The notes under the pieces: generated by a model
What the model saw: only the letters and a program-made list of their open reading frames with translations
Databases searched by the model: none
Told to the model about the DNA's origin: nothing
Position numbers and translations under genes: made by a program
Shown here: in pieces, positions 24,906 to 37,800 of the stretch
Layout: every line of letters begins with the position of its first letter
Numbering within the stretch: the stretch's first letter is position 1
Source: Megalobrama amblycephala
Lineage: Eukaryota > Chordata > Actinopteri > Cypriniformes > Xenocyprididae
Assembly (NCBI RefSeq): GCF_018812025.1
Contig: NC_063057.1
Span: 13,599,841 to 13,663,840 of the forward strand
Direction: 5' to 3'
Length of the DNA stretch: 64,000 bases

Positions 24906-25504
24906 ACCATGCTGATAGGGAAGGTGGAGGTCATTTTGAGAGGGCAGGTTATTTTCTCCTCGAGTCATCCAGGAAGACTAAGAAAAAAAAAAGGAAAAGA
25001 CAGTGATTGAGAGACAGGAGAGGACATGCAGGGAATATTAGCACTCTCTTCTTTTCTCCTCCATCACTCCACAGGGTGCCTCTGTGATTTGTGTTTAGGA
25101 CGGCAATCAACAAACGAACAGAACCAAAATTACAAAACTGACCCCAAAACAGCAATCTCAGATGGCTTAAAATGAACTTGAACTTTTTTTCAGACTCTCT
25201 CCGTCGTGTGACGTCAGTGACTACTTCACACAGTACAGAAACACCCTGGTGGGGAACAGCAGGCTGGATAGGTTTGATTAATGGGACTGATGGCTTTAGA
25301 AGGTGGTGTATATTTAGCATGCTAATATAGGCTCTGCAGACGCAAAGGAGCTCTCTGATATATTGTTTTGAGCACTCTCTTAACAGACCTCTCCATTAAA
25401 AAGTTCCATAGCATCTGCTCTGAAACTTTTTTTTTTTTTTTTAATGGATAACAACACCTTTACATTCACTGAAGAAAATGTAAGTGGTACTAGCACATGC
25501 AAAA
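24906..25504. other. Non-coding stretch
   Basis: No gene supported. Ends near a T16 run (25427-25442). The 123-codon minus frame at 24949-25320 includes low-complexity Phe/Leu runs and is not credible as a gene. Confidence 0.5.
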
Positions 25505-25856
25505 CTTGCTAAGGTGCTGTGGGTGGTTGCCATGGTGTTGCTACATGGTCGCTAAGATGTTTAGAGAGACTTATAGTACATTAATAAGGGGTTGCTTTGG
25601 TTTTCTGGGTAGTTCTCGGTGGTTGAAGCACCGCTCAAACAGAAGTCGCTTTCAAACAAAGCAGCTTTCTGTTGGACTAATGCAAAATCTGCATGTTGAA
25701 ATCTTTCGCCATTACGAGAAAATCCCGACCTTTTGAAATGTCTGGATTTCTCCTGCTAAAATTCACTGATAAATGGTAAATGTGACTGGTTGTGAACAAA
25801 TCTCTAAAGGTGCATAGTAATTTTAATGCTTGCCTTAGCAAACACTACTACAAAGA
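25505..25856 (+). repeat. GTTGCTA-type repeat with TTGAAGCAC module
   Basis: Begins with imperfect minisatellite-like units (TTGCTAAGGTGCTGTGGGTG, GTTGCCATGGTGTTGCTA). It then passes through GGTTGAAGCACCGCTCAAAC and AAAGCAGCTTTCTGTTGG and ends near GCTTGCCTTAGCAAACACTA. Relatives with the same first and last modules are at 56163-56273 and 56955-57117. The middle module recurs at 47578-48425, where it is split by another element. Confidence 0.75.
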
Positions 25857-28484
25857 AAAGTAATTTTGCTTTATTTATAAAATACAGTATACAGGAATAT
25901 TTGTGAAGATGTTCACAGCTGAGATGTCCTGCACATTTGTACTTAGAATAGTTTTGGCTCTAAAAAACAGTTACACTTACATTTTAACATGCAAGCACCC
26001 TTAAAGAACAGAAAAAGTGCCAAAAAGTATGAGGATAACCTCATTCTGATGAAACGTTTTCTTGGACATAGCTTGGTGAAGTATGAAGGAAAATGCTTAT
26101 GAACCTAGAAACCTCTCTCACAATCTCTTTTGTCTGTAATTCTGTTCCCCTTTTTTCTCTCAATGTTTCTATTTTCTTCTTTTCCATGCCTCCTGTCAGC
26201 CAGAAATCATGCTGTATAAAGAGAGTCTGGAACAAAATACAACCTGTGGCCTTGGCAAGCTTTTCTATCAGGCTGCCATTGTGGCACAATGACACATTAC
26301 CCGTGGTTTACGATCGCACGCACACACACAGCAGAAATGTGCTGTCTTGATGATGTCTCCATGAGTAAGAATGTAATGAATGCTGACTTCAGACCCATCA
26401 AAACAGACGAGCATTAGCCCAATCCAAGCGTGACAGACAGTCAATAAATACTAATCAGACTTTGCTCACCTTTCCCCAGCCTGTCTGCATGACACAATGC
26501 CTGTGCTTGACATGAGTACCCAGATATAAACCCCCAAATGAACAATGTGGCGACAGAGTCAAGTGACCTGATTTGAGTTTCATTTTCTAGATGCTGTGCT
26601 TTTTTGGTCTTTCGCACCCAAGTAATTCACTATGTACGATTTTGGGCCATGATTTAGCAGTCTGAATGCCCTTGCGATTAACAACAAAAATATTTTTCCT
26701 CTTGCTTGGTCAGCTGCCTTATTGTTCGTCATTAGAATTGCTGCCCATTCTTCTTCTCTTGTTGATCATCTAAAGCTCACTCTTTAAGAGCCGTGCCATG
26801 TTCTTTTACTTCCTACTCTGCACATCCGTCCAAATTTAAGAGCTGGAGAGAGAAAAAGAGTGGGATAATTATCAGCCGGATACTCTTGCAGGAGGTAACC
26901 CCCTCCTGCCTTTCTGTCTAACATAGAATTTTCAATAGTCTAATCACTGCGCTGTTCCGGGGGCTCGGTGGTCTTTAATATTTTAGGCAAAGAGGTTGAC
27001 CTGTTGTGCCCAAGAGCTGGGAATTCCCAGAGGACCACCGTGATGGCAGAGAACTGGAGATCTGGCACTTTAGCTGTAGCCTCGGAATGACTCACGCCTC
27101 CTGCGGTTTACACAGTGTTTCATCACCTGCCTCCAGTCTGAGCCAAAGAGTTTTTGCAGAGATCTTTTGATAACCATTATTTAATGCCTCTGTAAACAAA
27201 TAGTTGTAGTAAATCACATTTTAAGCTATTTGGGGAGAATTGAATTGTCTAAATTGTTTTGGCACCCAATTTGTGAAAAGGTTTTTGTCGTACATGCTAA
27301 CTGTTTAGCGAACGCGCCCTTTTTACTGTAGTTAATGTGTGCATCATTATCTAATGATTGCGCTAATCTCTGAGAGTGTTCATTTGTGTGCGAGTGTGTA
27401 TTACACTTTGATGGAGTATTGTGAGTGCCTTGGGGCAGAGCTTATTAACAGAGTCAAACCAAGAGCACTGATGAGAGAGTGGTCACCCATTAAACAGTGT
27501 TTTAGTCACAGTTATGAAAGATGACACATCTCACAGTGTGTTCATCTCTCCCTTTCTTTCTCCTCTATTATTTGCGCAATTAAAACAACTTGTAACGTTT
27601 CCCAACGGAAGCCTCAACCAAACAACTTGCCTTCCTCTTTCCGTTCTCTCTCCTTCCGCATCATTCCCATCCAAAGTTCTGTCTCCGCACTGGATGGCTG
27701 AACCTGAGTTCCACTGTGGGCAGGTGTTAATGCATATTCATGAACACGCTAATTCTCATCCAGGCTGCCATTGTGAAGCCAGTACCGTAGGTGGTAACTA
27801 GCCTTCACTCAAAGTTAAACAAACAATACGGTCGTGAAAAAGCTTCCTGGACAGCAAATACATGCATATTCATGAGCGAGTCACAAAGGTGGACGGCAGC
27901 CTCAGCAACAAATTATTGAGGTTCAGGGAGATTTTGGAGAACAAATCTGTGTTTTTATACAAGAACTGTTGAGCCAAAACAAGAATTTGACAATGGGTTT
28001 ACTATGAGATTGAACAAATATGGACTTTATTATACATTTCTAGAGCTCTAAGCCAACAATGGTTTTAAAATTTTTGTTGGGGAAATTTCACTGAAGCATT
28101 TGATTCAATTTCAAAACCTAATAATGTCTGTTTGAAAGATTTGCCATGATCTTCCTGGTTTACAAATTAATGCAACTTGACTGGTCAAAACCATTACTGG
28201 AACATCAGACCCAATGAAATTAAAATTAAAGTTTTAGTCAAAATATTTTAGCTTTGAGACCATCTGTTGTCTCCTAAAACTTTTAACAGATATATAACAT
28301 AATTAAATCCTGTTGGAAAAAAGATAAGCCATTCAATACGTCCTGCCCAAACTTTGCATCAATAGAAAATATGGCAACACAGGACAGAAAAATGCCACGT
28401 CAATACCATTGCATATGGGTCTTTAAGGCTAAGCCACCAAGAACCATATAACACAAATAAAATCTTGATGAAGTGATAACTGGT
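25857..28484. other. Non-coding stretch with possible conserved block
   Basis: No gene supported. About 26640-27130 is higher-complexity sequence containing AATTTAAGAGCTGGAGAGAG and CTTTAATATTTTAGGCAAAG strings, a candidate conserved non-coding element. Open frames reach 95 codons (27514-27801) without a domain. Confidence 0.45.
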
Positions 28485-28539
28485 AGAACTGGTTCTCAAT
28501 TGACTCACCTGGTTAAATAAAGGTTAATAATAATAATAA
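28485..28539 (+). mobile_element. LINE-like 3' tail fragment
   Basis: Contains CACCTGGTTAAATAAAGGTT followed by a TAA microsatellite tail. This matches my memory of the 3' ends of fish L2/CR1-type LINEs, which terminate in short tandem repeats rather than poly-A. No reverse transcriptase sequence lies upstream, as expected for a 5'-truncated copy. The left limit is uncertain. Confidence 0.5.
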
Positions 28540-28608
28540 CAGTGTATCATTTCAGTCTAAGCTCTGAGCTGCTACCATGGCATAATGTGCTGTAACAAAT
28601 TTTGCTCC

Positions 28609-28853
28609 TTACACCGTGTCTACAACGGACATGACTGTTGTCGCGTCGCACCGCGCCACAACAGCTAAAAGCTGTCTACACTGAACGTGACAAACCGACC
28701 GTTGCAACGCACTTGGACTATGTCAGAAATAGAATGGGGAATCCGTTTACTGTCGGGAATTTGTTGTGGAATTTGCCACATCCAGTGTAGACAATATCAC
28801 TGATTATAATGGATATAATGGACCGCTCACGTCCGGTGTAGACAAGGTGTTAA
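28609..28853. mobile_element. Short TIR element (TTACACC...GGTGTTAA)
   Basis: The left end TTACACCGTGTCTACAACGG is the imperfect complement of the right end TCCGGTGTAGACAAGGTGTT. The interior repeats the theme (CATCCAGTGTAGACAATATC). It is about 245 bp with no coding capacity. No clear target duplication. A 67-codon frame across its right half is a by-product. Confidence 0.8.
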
Positions 28854-30776
28854 AGCTATGCGAATCCAAAACTTCCAAGGCATCAAAACAGGTCTTCGCT
28901 TCAGTTGAGTATGAGGAAGATACACTATGGCTTGTTGCAGAAATCAAAATCTCCTTCCAGTTATTGTAATTACCCACAAAAACACGGCTGCGACAAAAGG
29001 TCCTCTGAGAAAGAATTGCTTTCAAAGGTGCACTCAGAAGAATGAAGTTTAATCAAAAACACAGGTTCTTTCAAAAGTGAAGGACACACCGATATAGAAA
29101 AAGGCATGCTCACACACACAGACATCAATTTAATGTAAAAAAATGTATATATTTTCCACTCCACTCACATGCACACAAAATATACGCATTTTTGAAAGCA
29201 CGTCGTTTCCATGGAAACAACATTCAACAGATGTTTTTCTAGGCAGTGCCATGCCACATTGGGCCAATGAGTTTATGCTTTTTACCCTCAAACCTCAAAA
29301 ACTGATGGCCATACATAATTGAAAGAGACTAAAGACACAGGAGACCAGATTTTCATGGGGGTCTTATAAGACAGGCATGGCAAAGGACACCTATATATCC
29401 TAAAGGACCTGGATTTAAGTGTCATCTGAACATTTATTTAAAAAAGTGCCTAAGAGAGAGACATCAATAAATGATTTATGCTCTCTTTATATCACTGCCT
29501 GACAGATTAATCAGATATTCACTCCTGGGAGTGAAGATACTATCATAGCACTATGATGCCCAAGGAGTCAGTCACACTGCATATTAATGAGGAATGGGAT
29601 GTGAAGGAAGACCACATGGTCTTCACATGTGCAAAGATAATGAGGCAGGTCCAATCATGAGTTTTCAACAAGCATCAATATATTCAGCGTTGGGGAAGCT
29701 ACTGTAAATCTACTTAAGACATTTCCCATCATCCCAGCATCAGGATGATGTGCTAGCAAAGTTACAGCTGCTCACATCACTTTAGTTGGAGTGCTCAATC
29801 TGAAAGCATGATTGGCAGTTAATGTAATCAGAGCGCATGGGCTAAAGTATGGCTAAATTCTCTCTATGTCATGATGTTGTGATGTCATAATCCCTTGTAA
29901 GGGATGTGTTATGATGCGTTTTTGGCACTCCTGATGAGTGTTAGTGTGACCTGTAAAGTCTCGCTCTGTCACTCATGGGGTGTAATGACACTGAGAGATA
30001 ATGACTCAGCATTTCAGCGGGGTGGAAACGTTCTCTGTGAATTTCAATAAAGCAGATGGTAGCGATGCTATCAAATATGCAGCTCACAGTTTCACTTTTC
30101 CTCTGCTGCGAGGACAGTTGGGTCTTTATTTAGCAGCTTTAGCGAGACAAGTCTGGCTGTAACTGGTAGCCGAGAACGTGAATCATGAATGGCGAGTATC
30201 CTGAACTATGACTTGTCTGGAGAGGACGCTGAAAACCAGGTGGTATCATCCTTGAGTGTGCCATCTATTTTCAACCTACCATTCAAAATCCCATTCAGCA
30301 TGAAAGCGAATCTCCACTCGACATGCCAAATCAAAACCTCCAAAAAGAAAAAGAGGCGAGCTCCTTTGGAAATGAACCCCCTTGACTCGTCCTCCCGCTG
30401 CAGCAGCCAATCACACTGTGAGACAGCTGCATCTCTTCTCTTCTCAGCGCTCGTCCTACAGATGCTTGTCTGGCTGCTCCTGTGGACTGATGAATCCTGC
30501 AGGTAACGAGTCAGCACAGGGAGGCATGCTGGGACACGTGGCTCTTCTTTTGCGCATCTCGTTTGCCTAAATTTGCATTCATTACGCATCAGAAGGGCTC
30601 AGAGAGGAAGAAGGGAGTGCAGTGTGGCGCCATAGTGGATTGTGGGAGCTCAGAGGGGGGCAAGAGCTCTCAGGGGCTGGAAAAACAACTCAGTGGGTTA
30701 TTAAGCACAAGGATACAGCAGTTCACTGAGGTGAGAGGGAAGAAGAGAGTGTCAGCGAGCGGCAAAGAGAGAAAGA
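28854..30776. other. Non-coding stretch
   Basis: No gene supported. It holds a perfect 14-bp palindrome at 29205-29218 and a short GTTGGGGAAGCTACTG string near 29690 that resembles part of a dispersed fish repeat. A 105-codon plus frame at 30189-30506 starts MASILNYDLSG and is lysine-rich in the middle, but it has no family match and an out-of-frame ATG sits just upstream. Confidence 0.45.
29205..29218. promoter_or_regulatory. Perfect 14-bp palindrome
   Basis: GTTTCCATGGAAAC is a perfect palindrome, similar in shape to the X-box-like sites at 18854 and 22104 but breaking the purine position of the RFX consensus. Confidence 0.2.
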
Positions 30777-31102
30777 GTTTGCTCCATTCCAAAACCTAGA
30801 TACCGATGTAGCATTTTAAGGGATCATAGGAGCAGCTTAATTACAGCGCTTCCTAAGATACCACATTTTAGTCAGATTCTAAGGCGGCACTGCATGTATC
30901 CTTTGCAGAGAAAGCAAACCCAGAATGAGCTCAGTGGAAAAAAAATACAAGATGGCGGAGAAAGCAGGAGAAATGAATATAAAAAAGTATCAGTAACAAT
31001 ACTTGTAAAGGATAAATTTACTGAATGGAGTATTGTTCTTAACTTTGCAACATGCTAAAAATGATGATTAGGATGCTATCTCAGGAGGCTCACTAGGAAC
31101 AC
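30777..31102 (+). mobile_element. TTCCAAAA-CTAG family element, copy 2
   Basis: The left end TCCATTCCAAAACCTAGATA pairs loosely with the right end GGCTCACTAGGAACACAG. The interior matches copy 1 at 24386-24750 (CTTCCTAAGATACCACATTT, ATTCTAAGGCGGCAC, CCCAGAATGAGCTCAG, AAGATGGCGGAG). It is about 325 bp, non-coding and probably a non-autonomous DNA transposon. Confidence 0.75.
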
Positions 31103-34009
31103 AGCTTGTTTGTGTGTGAATAAGCATGTTTCTTCGAACTGTGTGCAGGTTGCATGTGGAAGTGAGCTACACCGGGAGTCAAAGGTGATTGAGCAGCGAG
31201 ACAGAGGAAAGAGGAGAGGAAGAACATGTTTAAACGTCTCGATGCACACGCTCAGACAAACCCCACTGACACATCACAACTCCTCCAGTCTCCTGACAAA
31301 TCCTGACAGATTAAGTGCTTTTATCTATTCACCATTTACCACGAGAAAAGCATTTATGAGAGCTGGGACAGTGTACATTAGTAATATTCCCTTAAGCACT
31401 CAATCATGTCAACAGCAATTTGGAAAAGCAAAAAAAAAGTAAAAGGTCAAGTCTTCTTTTTTTTTGTGACTCTTTTAGATATCATGATAGCAGGAGGACG
31501 GTATTTGTGTCAGAATAATTCTCTGAAACAGATAAGTTCCTGATCCCCGTTTCCCTCTACTGAGCAGCAGAAGCAGAGGGTTATGTGTCTTCTCATAACA
31601 ACAAATAAAGAAAAATGCAGCAGAGCAGAACAGGTACACAGTACATGTCTAAAATAATACAAAACAATTAGGTAGATTCAATGGTAATCCTGCAGTTGTA
31701 CCTGGAATACAGGAGATCATGCTTAAACTGACAAAATAATGCCTAAATAATTCTAATAAATTAGCAGAAGTGATGTTATCCTAATGTTGAGTCTAGTATT
31801 TTAACCACAGATCAGGGTGAATCTTATTAACCCACTCAAAAAACAAGTCATATTTCACTCCAAATACAAAGAAAAAATATAAGAAACTGTTTCTGATTTG
31901 TTGTGAAGAAAATTATTTGTTTTAGTACAATTGTAATATATTCACGAAAAAATAAGCATTATGTGTAATGTGAAAAAAATGTTAAATAAGTGTCATGTAA
32001 GAGTAATATTTGTTGTACCGTCTTATAATTTATGCTAAAAAAGATGATTCTAAAGAGAAATTAATCTAAAGAGAAATTAAGAAAAAAAAAATGAGGAGAA
32101 TATGCACCTAATTCTCAAGAAAATAATGTCACAAGATAGCATTCATTTTCAGAATATAATTGCATAAATATAATAATGCCTAATTTCTTATTTTTGGTTT
32201 TGATGCTTCATCCTTAAAAGCTTTTGTGTATGTAATTTCGCTTTTGTGGCTTTGTTTTCCAAAACTGCAAGAGAAGGTACTTTAAAAAATGATCTACGCT
32301 CTTCTGAACCCTCATGAACTGATGAGGACAGGAAGATCAAGTCAACCAGCATGTTCTCAAAGGCTTAGAAGAAAAAAACATCACGACCAGTGAGTCTTAA
32401 CACAATTTAAACTAATCACTTTCATTACAGGCCTGATCGGGTTATCTGTTCTTGTTGCAAACAGCGAGGATATTAGCTTTATTCAAACTGCTCAAAATAG
32501 TCAGAGAAAATGGAGTGAAAATGCCAGTAATTAAGTTACGCAGCTATGTTCTAGGCGTAACCACGGCGACACTGAGCTCAGTGTCCATGCCGGTGATGAA
32601 AGCCAATCATGACACTAAGCAGACTCAATGCAGTCTGATCTCCGGAGATTATATCTGATATAGCTCATGCATGTTCATAAACAGATAATGGAAGAGAAAT
32701 TTTATTTAGGGAGCACATTTCTACAGCGAGAGAAGGCAAACTGTGGTCTATACTCCTTTGAGAAGCTTATAAGAAAGTAATGTCCAATGCATACATCTGC
32801 TCAGCGCCTTTATTGACTGCTGGGATTGGGTCAGAGCTGTAAAACACACTCTAAATAATGTTTACTAGCGTGTTTATGTGTGAGAGTTGTGTGTAGTTGG
32901 ATTTCATATACAGAAACAAACAATGCCAGAACCTGTTCATACACACAAACTCATAGACACAGGCATTCATTTACACTGTAAACACTTTATATCACTGACC
33001 AAAGGTTGAGTTCATGCCAAAGAGGACACTGGGGACTGAGAGACTGTTCCAGACACAAACATATCTGTCATTTCCTTCAAATAGAGATGAGACAGAGCCA
33101 TATCAACACAGAGCAGCTCATTCAGATCAATACACACAAATACCACTGTGTAACCCATTCTACACACCAGCACACCTGGATCTGTAGCATTCTGTCTCCT
33201 TAAATCAAACCTCAACCTTTAAATCAATATCAAAAGTGTCAGGCTGGCACGAGGAGACAGACAGAAACAGCTCAGGAGTCACTTTTAATGACTAAGAGGC
33301 CAGAAAATCTGCCAATCTCAGCTGACTTTCAGTGACTGTTTGAGTAAGATAGCCTCGCCAAATGGTTAAGACGCAACACTCTGTTGGGGTTACATGAAAA
33401 ATTATGCTTAATAACACCAGGGATCTCTATTATGGAAGTATATAGGGTTGATTTTGACTTCCTTAGGTGTTAATATCACCACAGACAAGACCTAAAACAA
33501 AACGTTGCTCTACTAAGTGCACGATTTGATGTGTTGGCTCATTGCTCTGGCATGTGACCGCAGAGCCAGTCGCAATATGGCCTAAAGGTGTGGGGTCTGG
33601 TCACAGGCGGTCAGATGAAGAGACAGCGGAAGAAACTCAGACGAGGGCCAGTGTGCTTCATTAATCTCTCAGTGGCCATCCCATCTGGACTTGGATAGAA
33701 GGGTCAGCGGCCACATGCAGGTAGAGAAAGGACAGGAGAGATGTGAAGATGGTCAATAAGGAAAAGAAAAAAAAAGAGGGAGACGGTAAGTAGATGGGGT
33801 ACATCATGAAACTAAAGAGAGACATGCATGGTTTCAAAAGGTAGTGAGCTATGTTTTAAAGATGCATTAGGTTAGCATTACTGTTCTTCATGTAATTTAA
33901 GTACCAATACCACAATGGCGGTATCAATGGTGGTGAGTTCTAGTTAAATTACACTGATACTACTGAGTTTTATAGAGTAGTCTGCACAATAATCACCTGA
34001 GACTGACTC
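31103..34009. other. Non-coding stretch
   Basis: No gene supported. It contains a 16-bp tandem duplication TCTAAAGAGAAATTAA at 32049-32080 and higher-complexity sequence near 32440-32660, where a 68-codon frame has no family match. T runs and A runs are short. Confidence 0.45.
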
Positions 34010-34426
34010 TATAGGTCGTTTTTCAAGCACCTTATTACGACCTATATTTACGTTTTAAAGTCATGCGCCCTCTAGCTGGCGTAAAAATAATGACAGTGTC
34101 GTGTTACGTCTGTCGTCATGAAATTGTCGTTACCAATCAAAATGCATGTTCATTTAAATGCAATGTGTGAACTTTTTTTATTAACGACCACACCTACCCC
34201 AACCCTAAACCTACCCTTTGTGATTTACACATGTTCCGTGGGATTGAACCCACGATCGCATGATCACATGATTGCATATTGTTATATATTGCAATGCTCT
34301 ACCATTTGAGCTACGCAAAACAGAAATATGACGCAGATAAAAGGGAACAATGCATTAAAATGAAAGTGTCCTGTTGTTGAGGGGCGAAACTTTAGAAAAC
34401 GCTCCTATGGGTCGTATTTCAGGATT
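34010..34426 (-). repeat. Dispersed repeat with tRNA-like module
   Basis: Bounded by similar GGTCGT strings (TATAGGTCGTTTTTCAAG at the left, CTATGGGTCGTATTTCAGG at the right). It contains ACCCCAACCCTAAACCTACCC-type sequence and the tRNA-like module at 34234-34316. The left edge has its own small hairpin (ATAGGTCGT with ACGACCTAT). This fits a SINE-like or composite non-autonomous repeat. Boundaries are approximate. Confidence 0.55.
34234..34316 (-). pseudogene. tRNA-derived sequence (not a functional tRNA)
   Basis: The minus strand shows an A-box TAGCTCAAATGGTAGAGCA with a GCTC/GAGC D-stem, and a B-box GTGGGTTCAATCCCAC that folds as a T-arm. The anticodon arm pairs ATTGCA with TGCAAT but carries a 13-nt AT-rich loop instead of 7. 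The segment before the T-arm is over-long (CATGTGATCATGCGATC) and no acceptor stem is seen. It could still hold a type-2 RNA polymerase III promoter. Confidence 0.6.
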
Positions 34427-34807
34427 TCAGGGAATGTTGATCACCTAATCCACAAAAAAAAGAAGGGTTTTCACCTTGTATACACTTGTTTTATCTTCTG
34501 GCTTTAGACCTTTTCTTCTTCAGCCACACAGGTACTGATTCTCCTGTTGTCCTCGCCGATAAAGCATGAGCGTAAATTTCCATCCCCCTCTTTCTCCCAC
34601 TTCACTTCCTGTCAGCTTTCTATACTAACCTATTTTAAAAAAATGCCAAAAATGTATAAAAAAAATATAAAATAAAAAAAATTAGCTTAGCAACATGCTA
34701 ACGGCAAACTTTAACAATCGTATGTCTCTTTTGCAGAGTGGCATTTGTTATGTTATGTAGAGTCTTCCAATTGAGTCAAATTATGAGCTTCTGTGACAGT
34801 TATACTT
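34427..34807. other. Non-coding stretch
   Basis: AT-rich, nothing recognised beyond short A runs near 34651-34680. Confidence 0.5.
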
Positions 34808-34866
34808 CTGTCTAAGAAAGCAGCTGCCTATGTAGGCAGTGAGGCAGCTCACTACGTTTTGGAACC
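34808..34866 (-). repeat. TTCCAAAA-CTAG family fragment
   Basis: The reverse strand reads TTCCAAAACGTAGTGAGCTG, then GCCTACATAGGCAGC, the terminal module of the elements at 24386, 30777 and 39838. Only one end is present. Confidence 0.65.
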
Positions 34867-37800
34867 AAGCTATTGCAAGAATGTGAAAGAGCCAGAGAGA
34901 AGCAGTAATTACCAGGCGCTCTGGGTACGTTTTACCGCTCTCGACCCCGAGATGGCTCTGTGTGAGTTGTAGTGAGCCGGCTGGCAGGGTGGGCAGTTCA
35001 GAGCAGACAGCAGATGCTGCCTGAGCCCGGCACACAGATGCAATCTGATCAACGCTCAACAGTGCCAGGGGCCAGAGAGAGACAGACCAGACATACGGCA
35101 CTCTGGCAGGTAAATCAGAACCGCCTCGTCTTTGCTGCGACTCCGCAACTCAAAGCCCTCTGCACCCTCTTTGCAGATGGAAGCACACAGACTTCCTTCT
35201 CACTGTCTGGAATGTGACTGCACCAGTGCTACTTCCTCTCTGCATTGCTGTAGAAAAGAAGCATAATGCCTAAGGTTGTGATTCATTAATCAGTTTCAGA
35301 CCCAAGAGAAACCTTATTCTGTTCACCCTGACGCCCCTCACTTCTCAATGCTGACCGCAAATCCCTTTCCTTCTCTATCACTGTCCTTCTAAAGTATAGA
35401 TATGACAATGCATTTCTAAGGCAAATCCTCAGGGGAGCCGCCTCTGAAGGAATCCGGCTGTTTGGAGGGAAACAAGGATTCCACAGATAATTAGCTGAAG
35501 GCAAGGTTGCTTTTTATCAGAAAGCTGCACATTTCTGTTGCCTTTCTTTCCTCTCACCCAATCATGTGTCTTTTCTGCATGTAGCAGGGCATTATTAATC
35601 AATGTCCAGGATAATAAGGTCCTACGTGGCCAGAGATTGCAGTTTGCGGCAATTGTGTAACAATTTTAAAGGTCCACTGTGCAACAAGCCAAAATGGGGA
35701 AGCTCTAAGGGCCAACACATTCTTTATTGTCCAGCAAAACGGAAGGATGTTTGGATTTAGAAGGATGTGGATATGGATTTGGCCCAAAAACTAGGTCTGC
35801 AATAAAGCCACTTATCATAAAATAGCAAGATTCCACTGTTACACGTGCTTGGAGAAAGATAAAAGTGTAAAACTTTAATGTTCACATTCTCTTTGATCCT
35901 GCAGAACATAATGAATTCATTTTCAGGCTGCTAGAACAGCATAAATCTATAGAAAAACTGAAGGATGAGAATTGTCTGAATACGGCTGAAATTGATGTCA
36001 AAAACCTTTTAGCTCAACACCTCCACAGTAACGGATCAAATCTAAACTCCTGGCAAGAACTCCTGTGGTTTCCACTATCCTGATTTTTTTTTATTTTTTT
36101 TTTATAAATGTTGAACTGAGTCAATGCTAAATTTGCTGAGTGTGGTAGCTGGCTGTAGTTTCTGGCTGTAGAGTGATTCTCCATCGCCTAATGGCTCTGA
36201 TCTCCATGCCAGCTCACTGGCATCCACGCCAGCCACCCCGAGAACCACACTGAGCGTCCTGAAGCACTAAGCGGTCCTGTGCGGCCCACGTAGGCATTTT
36301 CTGAAATAGCCCCAGAAAGTGTTTGGATGTTAAAAAGGGTAACCGGGGGCTGTCATAACACTGTTTAATGCGCTGTGGCACTCGGGCAACCCAGAGTTCA
36401 CATTTCTAATGGATGAGCTTTGGGAGGACTGCTAAAACTGTCCCCGCTGATCAGAGCAGGCCCACTCCAGTCATGTAAGAAGGATGCATGGAAAGTAAGC
36501 CAGCCTTTGATGTATGCAAAGTGTTTATGTAACACACAACTCACAAGGAGATGGGAAATGAAGTATTAATCAACGAAAGAACCATCTGGATATGAAAGGT
36601 TTACACCTGGAGTTTAGCAGAGGTTCATTTAATCTAAATATCCTATGTGTTGAAGGAGCAGGAAGTTTTATTTCTTCAGTGTTTATGCCATGGCAGTGAC
36701 ACCAACTTTAACCCTCTTTTAAAAATCTAGACACCCCATTACATCAAAGGAGTACAAAAATGTCCAAACAAGCTAGAAATAATCATAACAAAAACAACCC
36801 CCCATTCTGCACGTGCTGTCAAATATGAGACTGATATATTATCCTGACAATAATGTCTGGATTGCATTGGGTCAAAGGGGACAGCCATATTGATATGTGT
36901 GGTCGGCAATGGTGAAACACAGAGGCCAAGTCAATTGTAAAGCAACAACATATCATTCGGCTCAGACGCTGACCTGGGAGCAGTTCATTGATCTGCGACT
37001 GTTTCTCTCGCTCTGGGAATACCCACATGAAGGAACTGCAATACAATACAATAATGCTCCAATAACACAGGCTTTAAATAAACATTATAGCAATCTAAAG
37101 TGACTATGACTCTTACAGAGTTAGGCATTACATTTAAAGGAGATCCAAGACACAATATAACACCACAGATGCCTAAGAAACCACACACATAGAACAATTT
37201 GAGAATATAGAAGCTCATTTAAGGAAGATGAAACTCCCAATGACAGAGATTCATATGTGTGATTAATAAAAGCCAATGAACGTTACAGTGTCACATACCA
37301 GAAAGATCAGAGCACATAACAAAAATATTCAGAGTGTCGCGATGCAATCAAATATGGCCGAGGTGCTTCACGCCTTGAGTTGCTACACTACAGCAAAAGC
37401 AATTTCTGTTTAGATAAACGCCCATAAAAACAGAAGGAGAAAATGCAAGGAAGGGAGAATTATGGGAATGCAGATGAGATTTGAGCAGATGGGAGTCATC
37501 AAGCAAAGCTTTGCATGAGATTTCCCCACTAGGAGATGTCTATGATACAAATGGTTCCAAGATATTAAAAAAAACACGTAAGACAGAGTAAAAATCATTG
37601 CAGCGTAAGTGAGAGAATAAGTGCATTGTTCTTTCTTCGCTGATTTAGAAAGAGCCATATAGCAATGCTGAGGTTCACTGCCAATTAACTGCAAATGTCG
37701 GTCTAACTAATTAGCAGAAGAATTCATGATGTTACTTCAAACTAAATGATGATGGCGCTTAAAATGACGGTAATTACCTGTCAATTGGACATAATTGACA

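Noticed and set aside
30189..30506. Plus-strand 105-codon frame beginning MASILNYDLSG
   Set aside because: An out-of-frame ATG sits 3 bases upstream, there is no acceptor or donor of quality, and no family is recognised.
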